A DNA stretch of 24,363 nucleotides from JAANXG01 sp049583715 (lineage in GTDB: Bacteria; Pseudomonadota; Gammaproteobacteria; Arenicellales; JAANXG01). The stretch spans positions 1 through 24,363 of the forward strand of contig JBAUWJ010000150.1 in NCBI GenBank assembly GCA_049583715.1. The letters run 5' to 3'. The translations under genes were made by a program, and so were the position numbers. The first letter of the stretch is position 1, and each line of letters opens with the position of its first letter. The notes below the pieces were generated by a model. It saw only the letters and a list, made by a program, of their open reading frames with translations. It ran no database searches and had not been told where the DNA came from. Positions 1 to 7,065 of the stretch are shown here, piece by piece.

Positions 1-1
1 C

Positions 2-124
2 GATGCCGTCGCTCCCATCATCTACACCATCCCGTTGCAACTGCTCGCCTATCACGTCGCCGTGATCAAGGGTACCGACATCGATAAGCCCCGCAATCTC
101 GCGAAGTCGGTGACCGTCGAATAG
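2..124 (+). CDS. glmS: Glutamine-fructose-6-phosphate aminotransferase (isomerizing), C-terminal end
   Basis: Only the last 40 codons are inside the window; the 5' part lies before position 1. The visible peptide contains IPLQLLAYHVAVIKGTD and ends NLAKSVTVE, the highly conserved C-tail of GlmS. In the E. coli enzyme this tail closes over the isomerase site and its lysine (K603) forms the imine with fructose-6-phosphate; the equivalent lysine codon here is at 104-106. GlmS makes glucosamine-6-phosphate in the cytoplasm, the first committed step toward UDP-GlcNAc for peptidoglycan and LPS. A GC palindrome (CGCGGG-A-CCCGCG, 132-144) follows the stop without a T-run. Identification is firm from the C-tail alone. 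Confidence 0.95.
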   Translation, partial: DAVAPIIYTIPLQLLAYHVAVIKGTDIDKPRNLAKSVTVE

Positions 125-153
125 CCGCATCCGCGGGACCCGCGAGACCCCAA

Positions 154-819
154 GTGGACGATCTATCCGGACTGACGACTCATTACGGCAGCGATAAGGT
201 GCTGCACGGCTTCACGCCTTTCTACTACGGGCATCTCGAGCGCCGGAAGATGGAAATCGGGAAGGTCCTTGAGATCGGGGTCCACAGAGGGGGGTCCCTG
301 CTGATGTGGCGCGACTACTTTCCGAACGCGCTGGTCCACGGGCTGGACGTCACTGATCCGGGGCTCCCGCCAAGCGAACGGGTCTGCATTCACACCGGAG
401 ATCAGTCGGACAGAGACGATCTCGCGCGGCTCGTGGCTGCTGCCGGCTCGGATTTCGATCTCATCATCGACGACGGCGGCCACACCATGGGTCAGCAGCA
501 AACCAGCTTCGGCTGTCTCTTCCCTCATGTCAGCGCCGGTGGCGCCTACATTATCGAGGATCTGCATACCTCGTTCATGGACAGTATCGGGCTGTATGCC
601 GGTGGCCGGATGGTGGGCTCCTATCCCACGGGCGTTTCCGATGACGTCCCCACGACTTATGACATCGTGGCCGGCCTTGCCTCGGGACGTGCTGTTCGAG
701 GCGCTTATATGACTGAAAACGAATACGCTTACATTAGTGAGTGGGTGGAGACGGTCATTCTCTTTGATCGTGACGACGACCGTGCCCATATCACGTCGCT
801 GATCACGAAGCGACCGTGA
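154..819 (+). CDS. Class I SAM-dependent methyltransferase (small-molecule or sugar O-methyltransferase type)
   Basis: The product has 221 residues. It shows a class I methyltransferase fold: the glycine-rich SAM-binding motif VLEIGVHRGGS (residues 38-48), an acidic residue after the next strand (GLDVTD, 63-68), and LIIDDGGH (103-110) followed by the strand GGAYIIEDLHTS (129-140). The N-terminal YGSDK and the IDDGGH...IEDLHTS pattern are seen in the macrocin/mycinamicin O-methyltransferase-like and rhamnosyl-methyltransferase-like group, which often modify sugars or polyketides. The true substrate cannot be read from sequence. The start is GTG at 154, 29 bases after glmS, without a convincing Shine-Dalgarno sequence, so the start is less certain than the gene. 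It probably reads through from glmS. The company of a protein glycosyltransferase downstream fits a role in glycan modification, but that is inference. Confidence 0.8.
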   Translation: MDDLSGLTTHYGSDKVLHGFTPFYYGHLERRKMEIGKVLEIGVHRGGSLLMWRDYFPNALVHGLDVTDPGLPPSERVCIHTGDQSDRDDLARLVAAAGSDFDLIIDDGGHTMGQQQTSFGCLFPHVSAGGAYIIEDLHTSFMDSIGLYAGGRMVGSYPTGVSDDVPTTYDIVAGLASGRAVRGAYMTENEYAYISEWVETVILFDRDDDRAHITSLITKRP

Positions 820-1127
820 GGAGCGACGGCCGTGTTCCCGGCGATTTGCCTGACAGACATTCCCCCATACGCCCTTCGCGTCCCGCTCCCCGAATCCATA
901 CCTGACTGTGCGCACAGAGGCTCGTCCCCGTCATCGGCAGCGACGACGGAGAGTGCGGATCGGTGGTTCACATGACGGAGCCGTGAAGCTCCGCACCAGT
1001 CTTCTCTTCGGACGGCCCCGCCGTCGAGCAGTATCTCTTCGTCTCGGGTGTGACGTCCGTTTGCCCCAAGTGAGGGGCCTTCTGTCCGAAAATCCGTGCG
1101 GCGCCAAGTCGCTGACGCGGTGCCACT
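820..1127. other. Intergenic stretch with no supported gene
   Basis: About 310 bases without a convincing coding region; the open frames here have no recognisable protein character or ribosome-binding site. Two small GC hairpins are visible: CGGAGC/GCTCCG around 975-993 and GCCCC/GGGGC around 1063-1078. Neither is followed by a T-run, so they are weak terminator candidates for the methyltransferase transcript at best. Confidence 0.4.
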
Positions 1128-1158
1128 TGCTATACTGCCGCTCGGGAAAGGCAGGAGA
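1128..1158 (+). promoter_or_regulatory. Extended -10 promoter and Shine-Dalgarno for the LPAHAQT protein gene
   Basis: TGCTATACT (1128-1136) matches an extended -10 element (TGn followed by TATACT, 5 of 6 to consensus); no good -35 is seen, as expected for this promoter type. It is followed by AGGAGA at 1153-1158, 8 bases before the ATG at 1167, a strong Shine-Dalgarno sequence. Together they indicate that the downstream gene has its own promoter and fix its start codon. Confidence 0.55.
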
Positions 1159-1166
1159 ACATAGAA

Positions 1167-1718
1167 ATGGCAACCAGTGGGAGCAGTTCCGATTCGTCCA
1201 AGACCGGCAGAAGTCGAGCCGGCAAATCCAGTAAGAATCCCAAGGCGGCTGGTCGTCGCAGGCTGCTACGGGCTGCCGGGGCATCCGGTGGCGTGGTCGT
1301 GGGGGCCCTTTTGGAGTCGCGCTGGCGCAAGCCTGTCGTGAAGGCGGTGATCCTGCCTGCGCATGCTCAGACGTCGCCGGCGCCCGGCTGTGCCATCAGC
1401 GCGACTGTGGCAATGACTGCATACAACGGCCAGGCTTACTCGGCGAGTCTCCTGGTGGACACTTCGGTTTTGGCGGCCGTCGCGGTGGGCCCCGGACTCA
1501 CCACCATGTTTTCCGGCTCTTCAACTTTCCCGCCAGGCACTTATACGGCACAGCTCAGCGCGGCACAGGCGTCCGCAGGTTCGTTGGCCTGGCAGGCAAC
1601 GTGGTCGTGTTGCAGCCGGAGCCAGGTTGCCGGCTCCGAGCAAGTTGTCACCAGCTTCGTCGGTCCCGCGCCGCCTGTCGAGGTTTTCGGTGACGGATAC
1701 TGCGAGTTCGCGGAATAG
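1167..1718 (+). CDS. Secreted protein of unknown function with LPAHAQT motif and C-terminal DG-CEF signature
   Basis: The 183-residue product is not a family I can name. It begins with a Ser/Lys/Arg-rich stretch (1-33), then a basic RRRLLRAAG and a short hydrophobic stretch (39-49), then KPVVKAVILPAHAQTS (55-70). The AHA-Q junction (65-68) looks like a signal peptidase I site, and the RRR-LLRAAG start resembles a Tat-type leader, so export is likely. The mature part is Ser/Thr/Ala-rich (glycosylatable in principle), with PPGTY (122-126), a CC pair (148-149), another Cys at 75 and a C-terminal DGYCEF (176-181). The start is well supported by AGGAGA 8 bases upstream and an extended -10. A damaged paralogue sharing PPG-Y, CC and DG-CEF lies at 3950-4221, on the far side of the glycosyltransferase gene. 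Confidence 0.7.
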   Translation: MATSGSSSDSSKTGRSRAGKSSKNPKAAGRRRLLRAAGASGGVVVGALLESRWRKPVVKAVILPAHAQTSPAPGCAISATVAMTAYNGQAYSASLLVDTSVLAAVAVGPGLTTMFSGSSTFPPGTYTAQLSAAQASAGSLAWQATWSCCSRSQVAGSEQVVTSFVGPAPPVEVFGDGYCEFAE

Positions 1719-1837
1719 CGGCATCCCCGGCCGCTGAACCCCGGAGAGCGCGCTCCGGACGGGCGACGGTGTGTAAGCGGAGGGCGCGTTCGGCGCGGTT
1801 CTGCCCGGGTCGCCATCGCTTTACCGCGGACTGAGTC

Positions 1838-3949
1838 GTGACACCGCTCGAGAACAGGCGTCACAAACGATCGCGAGGCCCGCGAACGGACTTGGCTGCG
1901 CTCCAGAGGCGAGCGCAAGAGCTCTATCGCGAAGGCAAGTTCATTGAGTCTGTCGGGGCGTTTCGCTCGGCGATCGAGGAGTCACCGGATTACGCCCCGC
2001 TGCACACGGGTCTCGGCGCGGTACTGCATCGTCTTGGACGCTTGCCGGAGGCCGAATCCGCGCTGCGCCGCGCTTTGGAGCTGGATTCGCGCTCCCACGT
2101 GGCCCACGACAACCTTGGCGTGGTGCTGCGTCTACTCGGTCGCCGGGATGAGGCCGTCACCCACCATAAACGCGCCCTGAAGCTGGCCCCGAAATATCCA
2201 CGGGCCCACGCCAACTACGGGTTGGCTCTGGAGCAGTCGGGCAGGACGGAGGATGCAGAGGCGGAGTTCCATCGGGCGCTCGATCTGGACGATTCGATGA
2301 CCGCCGCATTATGCGGGTTGGGTCGGATTCACCGTTGGCGGGCGCGTCACGCGGATGCCGAAATCGTATTCCGCAAGGCCTTGTCGCTGGAGCCGGAACG
2401 ATTGACAGCTATCACCGGGCTGGCGGACGTGCTGTCAGCGACCGGTCGCCACGCCGAGGCGCTGCGACTGTATCGCAAGGCGACGCGCCTCGCGCCGCAC
2501 AACGTCAATATCAGGCTCGCCCTGGCCGGCGGCCTGTCCTCGGCCGCCCGCGACCACGAGGCCCTGAGTCTGTATCGGCGGCTCGAGCGTGCCGGCATCG
2601 GCGGTGTTCCCGTCCTCTTCGGTAAAGCCTCCGCGCTGAGCAACCTCGGCCGCTACCGGGCGGCCCTCCGCCTCTACCGGCGCACCCTTGCACTGGAGCC
2701 GGATTCGGCCGGTATGCGCAGTGCTTACTTCTTCACCCTGCATGCGTGTGCTTTCGACTCTCCGCGCGCCACGCTGCGCGAGCTCCGCAAGTGGGAATCC
2801 ACGCACGGCGCACCGCCTGCGCTGAAGTACCGGAAGCATCGGCGGGACCCGGATCCCGACAGGCCCTTGAGGGTCGGTTACATCTCACCGGATCTGCGGC
2901 TGCACGTCGTACGCCAGTTCTTCGAGCCGGTGATGCGGGTTCACGACCCCGAGCGCTTCGAGCTCTACTGCTACGCCGAGGTCTCCAACCCGGATTTCGC
3001 CACCGAGACGCTGCGCGCTTTCGCGGACCGATGGTACCCGACCTTCAGAGTGAGCGACGAGGACGTCGCGCGGCAGATCGACCGGGACCGTATCGACGTC
3101 CTGGTCGATCTCGCCGGTCATACCGCCAATCATCGCCTCGGGGTCATGACCTACCGCCCCGCGCCGGTGCAGGCAACGTATCTCGGCTACTTCGGCAGCA
3201 CGGGGCTCACCAGCATCGACTACTGGATCACCGATCCGGTGCTCCATCCACCGGACACCACCGAGCCCGCGACCGAGACGATTCATCGCCTGCCGCGCTG
3301 CAGCTTCTGTTACGGAGTCCCGGCGCACGCCCGGCTGCGAACCGATCGCCGCGGGGATGCCCGCCCGGTCACCTTCGGTTGCTTCAACAACGTGTCCAAG
3401 GTGAGCCTCGATGTGGTCGACGCCTGGGCCGAGATCCTGCGCGGCAGCGGCGACTCGCGCCTGGTGCTGAAGGACCGGCGCTTCGCCTTCGGGCCGGTGC
3501 GTCGCACCTGGCGGCGCCGCTTCGAACGCCGCGGCATCGCGCCCGAGCGCATCGAGCTGCTGCCGAGCTCGCCGCACCCGGAGTACATGCAGGCCTACAA
3601 TGCTATCGACATCGCCCTGGATCCCTTCCCGAGGACCGGCGGCACCACCACCTGCGACGCCCTGTGGATGGGCACGCCGGTGGTGACCCTGGCCGGCGAG
3701 CGCTACGTCGAGCGCCTGAGCGCCACCAAGCTCACCGCCGTGGGCGCCACCGAGTTAATCACCTCGAGCGCCGAGTCCTACATCGACAAGGCCCTCGAGC
3801 TCGCGGCGGACCCCGACCTGCGAGCGCAGTACCACGGCACACTGCGCCGGCGCATGGCGGACAGCCCCTTGTGCGACCCCTTGTCCCTCGCACGGGCACT
3901 GGAAGAAGCTTATCGGACGTTTTGGCGACGCCACCTTCACGCCGGATAG
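1838..3949 (+). CDS. TPR-repeat protein with SPINDLY/O-GlcNAc transferase-type glycosyltransferase domain (GT41-like)
   Basis: The product has 703 residues. About eight TPR units run from residue 22 to 294 (for example the repeat pattern LG...GR..EAE...RRALEL). A GT41/OGT catalytic domain follows from about 345 to 690. Catalytic features can be matched to human OGT: H356 in GYISPDLRLH corresponds to H498, K521 in NNVSKVS corresponds to K842, and GGTTTCDALWMGTPVVTL near 600-620 corresponds to the UDP-binding loop. The domain therefore looks active. Known relatives transfer GlcNAc or fucose to Ser/Thr of proteins; the donor here is not determined. The protein has no signal peptide and should be cytoplasmic. 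The start is GTG at 1838, without a clear Shine-Dalgarno sequence. Bacterial TPR-OGT genes usually lie beside their glycoprotein targets or flagellin/S-layer loci; here the neighbours are a Ser/Thr-rich LPAHAQT protein and its decayed paralogue. Confidence 0.9.
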   Translation: MTPLENRRHKRSRGPRTDLAALQRRAQELYREGKFIESVGAFRSAIEESPDYAPLHTGLGAVLHRLGRLPEAESALRRALELDSRSHVAHDNLGVVLRLLGRRDEAVTHHKRALKLAPKYPRAHANYGLALEQSGRTEDAEAEFHRALDLDDSMTAALCGLGRIHRWRARHADAEIVFRKALSLEPERLTAITGLADVLSATGRHAEALRLYRKATRLAPHNVNIRLALAGGLSSAARDHEALSLYRRLERAGIGGVPVLFGKASALSNLGRYRAALRLYRRTLALEPDSAGMRSAYFFTLHACAFDSPRATLRELRKWESTHGAPPALKYRKHRRDPDPDRPLRVGYISPDLRLHVVRQFFEPVMRVHDPERFELYCYAEVSNPDFATETLRAFADRWYPTFRVSDEDVARQIDRDRIDVLVDLAGHTANHRLGVMTYRPAPVQATYLGYFGSTGLTSIDYWITDPVLHPPDTTEPATETIHRLPRCSFCYGVPAHARLRTDRRGDARPVTFGCFNNVSKVSLDVVDAWAEILRGSGDSRLVLKDRRFAFGPVRRTWRRRFERRGIAPERIELLPSSPHPEYMQAYNAIDIALDPFPRTGGTTTCDALWMGTPVVTLAGERYVERLSATKLTAVGATELITSSAESYIDKALELAADPDLRAQYHGTLRRRMADSPLCDPLSLARALEEAYRTFWRRHLHAG

Positions 3950-4221
3950 ATTCCGCGGCGGGCTCCTCCGGCGGAGGAACTTATTTGACCACTGCAGTAA
4001 CCGGGACGGGCACCTCGGCTTCGGTGTCCGGCACCTTGCCGCCCGGATCGTACTACCTGGAGGCGGAAGTCTTTTTTGGCGTCACGCTCCGCCACCGATG
4101 CAATTAGTCAGAGTTGCTGCAACGGCGGTCTCAGCACCGCCAGCAACAGTGGTGCGGCACTCACTTTGGTTTGTCGAGGCTCCTGACCATTTCTGACGAT
4201 GGCGTCTGTGAATTCGTCTAG
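3950..4221 (+). pseudogene. Truncated, frameshifted paralogue of the LPAHAQT secreted protein
   Basis: Immediately after the glycosyltransferase stop, frame 1 encodes a Ser/Gly/Thr-rich peptide with SGTLPPGSYYLEAEVF. Reading then continues in another frame as ASRSATDAISQSCCNGG, with the shift most simply placed at the T6 run at 4072-4077. It returns to the first frame to end TISDDGVCEFV-stop at 4219-4221. PPG-Y, SCC and DG-CEF match residues 122-126, 147-149 and 176-181 of the protein encoded at 1167-1718, in the same order and at similar spacing. The N-terminal export region is missing. The remnant therefore has two frameshifts and a 5' truncation, and is probably not expressed as a full product. 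Alternatively the shifts could be sequencing errors, but the missing N-terminus would remain. Confidence 0.7.
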
Positions 4222-4240
4222 GAGCCTGTCGGACTTAGGT

Positions 4241-4367
4241 AAGCTCTGATTAATGTTGTCATTGCGAGGAGCGACGCGACGAAGCAATCCAGAAAGCGTG
4301 GAATGGCAGGCGTCCGGGATTGCTTCGCTGCGCTCGCAATGACAGCGTAAGCGATTAATCAGAGCTT
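4241..4367. repeat. 127-bp palindromic MITE-like repeat, copy 1
   Basis: The element is bounded by a perfect 14-bp terminal inverted repeat, AAGCTCTGATTAAT (4241-4254) and ATTAATCAGAGCTT (4354-4367). Inside is a second long imperfect palindrome with TGTCATTGCGAG near the left end and CTCGCAATGACA near the right end. The central 36 bp (4286-4321) are asymmetric and set the orientation. A second copy lies at 16048-16207 in opposite orientation. It has no coding capacity. The inner GTCATTGCGAG/GAAGCAATC motif is of a type widespread as intergenic repeats in many bacteria. Confidence 0.85.
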
Positions 4368-4687
4368 CCTTGGGGTGAATCTACTGCGGCGGCGGTACAT
4401 CGGTCCATTTCTCCGATCCTTCTCGTCAAATAGTCACCACTATTCGCCTCGAAAGATCGAAAGAATGGCCTCGCCATTGTATAGAACAGGGCACCTGCCT
4501 CGCTACGATTCCCTAAGCCCGACAGACTCCCCAGTGCGGCCACAATTCGATCACCGGCGTTCGGGTCGTGCCGATTTCTCGATCGCATCGGGTTGAGCCG
4601 CCGGACGGGTACTCCGCCGTCGGTGCACCCCGGTAGACCAGGCTCCCCCGGCGGCTCGTGTGACGGGCCGTTTGGTATCATTGAGGC
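4368..4687. other. Intergenic stretch before uvrD, no supported gene
   Basis: 320 bases between the MITE-like repeat and uvrD. Short frames are open on both strands, but none has a ribosome-binding site or a recognised domain. The minus-strand reading just left of uvrD looks somewhat protein-like and could be the remnant of a lost gene, but it shows no start and I cannot support it. No clear uvrD promoter is visible. Confidence 0.4.
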
Positions 4688-6853
4688 ATGGATGTCTCGC
4701 ACATTCTCGATCCCCTGAACGAAGCGCAGCGGCAGGCGGTGGCGGCACCCCCCGGCCCGGTGCTGGTGCTGGCCGGGGCCGGCAGCGGCAAGACGCGGGT
4801 CCTGACGCACCGGGTATCGTGGCTGGTCGAGGCGCATGGGGTTTCGCCGCTGTCCATCCTGGCGGTGACCTTCACCAACAAGGCGGCGCAGGAGATGCGC
4901 GGGCGGATCGAGCAGATGCTGGGCTATTCCCTGCGCGGCATGTGGATGGGCACCTTCCACGGCATCGCCCACCGGCTGCTGAGGGCTCACCACCGCGAAG
5001 CGGGCCTGGAGGAAGGCTTTCAGATCCTCGACAGCGCCGATCAGCATCGTATCGTACGCCGCGTCCTGAAGGACATGGGCCTGGACGAGGGTTACTGGCC
5101 GCCCAAGCAGGTCCAGTGGTACATCAACAACAACAAGGAAGAGGGCCGCCGGCCGCAGCACCTGGGCGAGCCGTCCGACATGCAGCAGCGCGAGCTGCTT
5201 CGGATCTACCGCACCTACGAGGAGTTCTGCCAGCGGTTCTCGCTGGTGGATTTCGCCGAGCTGCTGCTGCGGGCCTACGAGCTCCTCAAGCACAACGAGC
5301 CGCTCCGGGAGAACTACCGGCGCCGGCTGCAGCATATCCTGGTGGATGAGTTTCAGGACACCAACGCCATCCAGTACGACTTGATCAAGCTCCTGGGCGA
5401 GGAGCACCGCCGCGTGTTCGTCGTCGGCGATGACGACCAGTCCATCTACGGCTGGCGCGGCGCCCGGGTCGAGAACATCCTGCAGTTCGAGAGGGATTTC
5501 CCCGGCACGCAGGTGTTCCGACTGGAGCAGAACTACCGGTCCACCTCGAACATCCTCAACGCCGCCAACGCCGTCATCGATTTCAACCAGGGGCGCCTGG
5601 GAAAGAACCTGTGGACCGAGGACGGCGAGGGCGAGTCCGTGAAGCTCTACGCCGCCTACAACGAGTTCGACGAAGCGCGCTTCGTCATCGACAGGATCCA
5701 GGCCTGGGTGGACCGGGGCAATGCCCGCAGCGAGTGCGCCATCCTGTACCGATCCAACGCCCAGTCCAGGGTGTTCGAGGAGATCCTCCTCGACACCGGC
5801 ATGCCCTACCGGGTCTACGGCGGACTGCGTTTTTTCGAGCGGGCGGAGATCAAGGATGCGCTCGCCTATCTGCGCCTTGCGGCCAGCCGCCGCGACGACC
5901 CCTCCTTCGAGCGGGTCGTGAATCTCCCCACACGAGGCATCGGCAACAAGACCCTCGACGAGGTTCGCGAGTACGCGCGGATCAACCAGGTGCCGATGTG
6001 GGATGCGGCCCGGGCGTTGGTCGAGTCCCGCGAGCTGTCGTCCCGGGCCGCCTCGGCCCTGTCCGGGTTCCTCGAGCTCATCAATGATCTCGACGCCCGC
6101 ATCGAGAAGCTGCCGCTCGCGGAGCAGGTCGACACCGCCATCCGCGCGAGCGGGCTGCTGGATCACTACAAGAAAGAGAAAGGCGAGAAGGCCGAGGGCC
6201 GTCTCGAGAACCTGGAAGAGCTGGTTACCGCCGCGCGGCAGTTCGACAATCATGACGACGACGAGGAGATGGCGCCGCTGCTGGCATTCCTGACGCACGC
6301 CGCGCTGGAGGCGGGTGAAGGACAGGCGGAGGCCTGGGAGGACTGCGTCCAGCTCATGAGCCTGCACTCCGCCAAGGGCCTGGAATTTCCACTCGTGTTC
6401 CTCACGGGCATGGAGGAAGGCCTGTTCCCCCATCAGCGGTCGCTCCAGGAGCCCGGCCGCCTGGAGGAGGAGCGCCGCTTGTGCTACGTGGGGATGACCC
6501 GGGCGATGCGCCAGCTCTATCTGACCTACGCGGAGATCAGGCGTTGGCATGGCAGGGAGAGCTACTCCTCACCCTCCCGGTTCCTGGGAGAGGTGCCCGG
6601 CGAGCTCCTGGAAGAGGTTCGGGGCGGGGGATTCTCGATGGGCACCGCCCGAGCCCCCACCGCGGCCCCCGAGACCCCCGAGGCCGCAACCGGCGCCCTG
6701 CGGCTGGGAGACCAGGTTCTCCACGCCTCCTTCGGCAGTGGAACCGTGCTGAATATCGAGGGCAGCGGCGAGCACGCCCGTGTCCAGGTCAACTTCGAGG
6801 ATGTCGGCAGCAAGTGGCTGGTGCTGGCCTACGCCAATCTGGCCCGGACTTGA
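4688..6853 (+). CDS. uvrD: DNA helicase II, UvrD (SF1A, 3'-5')
   Basis: The product has 721 residues, the usual length for UvrD. The N-terminus (MDVSHILDPLNEAQRQAV) is very close to E. coli UvrD rather than Rep or PcrA. Motifs are in order: Walker A GAGSGKT (30-36), TFTNKAA in motif Ia, the DEFQD Walker B box (220-224), GDDDQSIYGWRGA, LEQNYRS, LHSAKGLEF and VGMTRA, followed by the C-terminal Tudor-like domain GDQVLHASFGSGTV...WLVLAYANL. UvrD unwinds DNA in nucleotide excision repair and MutHLS mismatch repair, and removes RecA filaments. The ATG at 4688 is chosen because it reproduces the conserved N-terminus; the Shine-Dalgarno signal is poor (GAGG lies almost against the ATG). It is transcribed alone, with a 212-base gap to the next gene. 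Confidence 0.97.
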   Translation: MDVSHILDPLNEAQRQAVAAPPGPVLVLAGAGSGKTRVLTHRVSWLVEAHGVSPLSILAVTFTNKAAQEMRGRIEQMLGYSLRGMWMGTFHGIAHRLLRAHHREAGLEEGFQILDSADQHRIVRRVLKDMGLDEGYWPPKQVQWYINNNKEEGRRPQHLGEPSDMQQRELLRIYRTYEEFCQRFSLVDFAELLLRAYELLKHNEPLRENYRRRLQHILVDEFQDTNAIQYDLIKLLGEEHRRVFVVGDDDQSIYGWRGARVENILQFERDFPGTQVFRLEQNYRSTSNILNAANAVIDFNQGRLGKNLWTEDGEGESVKLYAAYNEFDEARFVIDRIQAWVDRGNARSECAILYRSNAQSRVFEEILLDTGMPYRVYGGLRFFERAEIKDALAYLRLAASRRDDPSFERVVNLPTRGIGNKTLDEVREYARINQVPMWDAARALVESRELSSRAASALSGFLELINDLDARIEKLPLAEQVDTAIRASGLLDHYKKEKGEKAEGRLENLEELVTAARQFDNHDDDEEMAPLLAFLTHAALEAGEGQAEAWEDCVQLMSLHSAKGLEFPLVFLTGMEEGLFPHQRSLQEPGRLEEERRLCYVGMTRAMRQLYLTYAEIRRWHGRESYSSPSRFLGEVPGELLEEVRGGGFSMGTARAPTAAPETPEAATGALRLGDQVLHASFGSGTVLNIEGSGEHARVQVNFEDVGSKWLVLAYANLART

Positions 6854-7065
6854 CATTTCCGGCGTGCAAATACGCCCCGGTGGTCTATATTTAAGGCAGG
6901 ACCGGCGCGCGGCCACGCAGCGTCGCCGCGGCTAGGGGTGCAGCCGTCAGGACGAGAGAAACGGCAGGGAAGCGCGGGCTCTTATCGCGAAATCGGGGTA
7001 ATCCGGGACAGCCACGGTCGCGCGCACAGAGTTCCGCCAACCAAGAACAAACGGTCACGATCCAG

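Noticed and set aside
125..153. Tn7 attachment region or Tn7-like end downstream of glmS
   Set aside because: The glmS 3' end is the target-recognition site of Tn7, but no Tn7 end repeats or tns genes are visible in the following sequence.
2746..4107. 453-codon plus-strand frame overlapping the glycosyltransferase gene
   Set aside because: Its part inside the glycosyltransferase is an Arg/Ala/Pro-rich out-of-frame shadow; only its last segment after 3950 is meaningful and is reported as the pseudogene.
4372..4640. Minus-strand reading left of uvrD (contains ARPFFRSFEANSGDYLTRRIGEM) that looks protein-like
   Set aside because: No start codon or ribosome-binding site can be tied to it, it ends inside the MITE-like repeat, and I do not recognise it. 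It may be a gene remnant but is not supportable.
4355..6550. Very long open frame on the minus strand opposite uvrD
   Set aside because: It is the antisense shadow of uvrD, typical in high-GC DNA; the composition is Leu/Gly/Val/Arg without a domain, and there is no ribosome-binding site.
6852..6897. TTGACA at the end of uvrD and TATATT at 6891 as a promoter for the GGDEF gene
   Set aside because: The spacing between the two is far too long for one sigma-70 promoter and no intermediate -10 fits.
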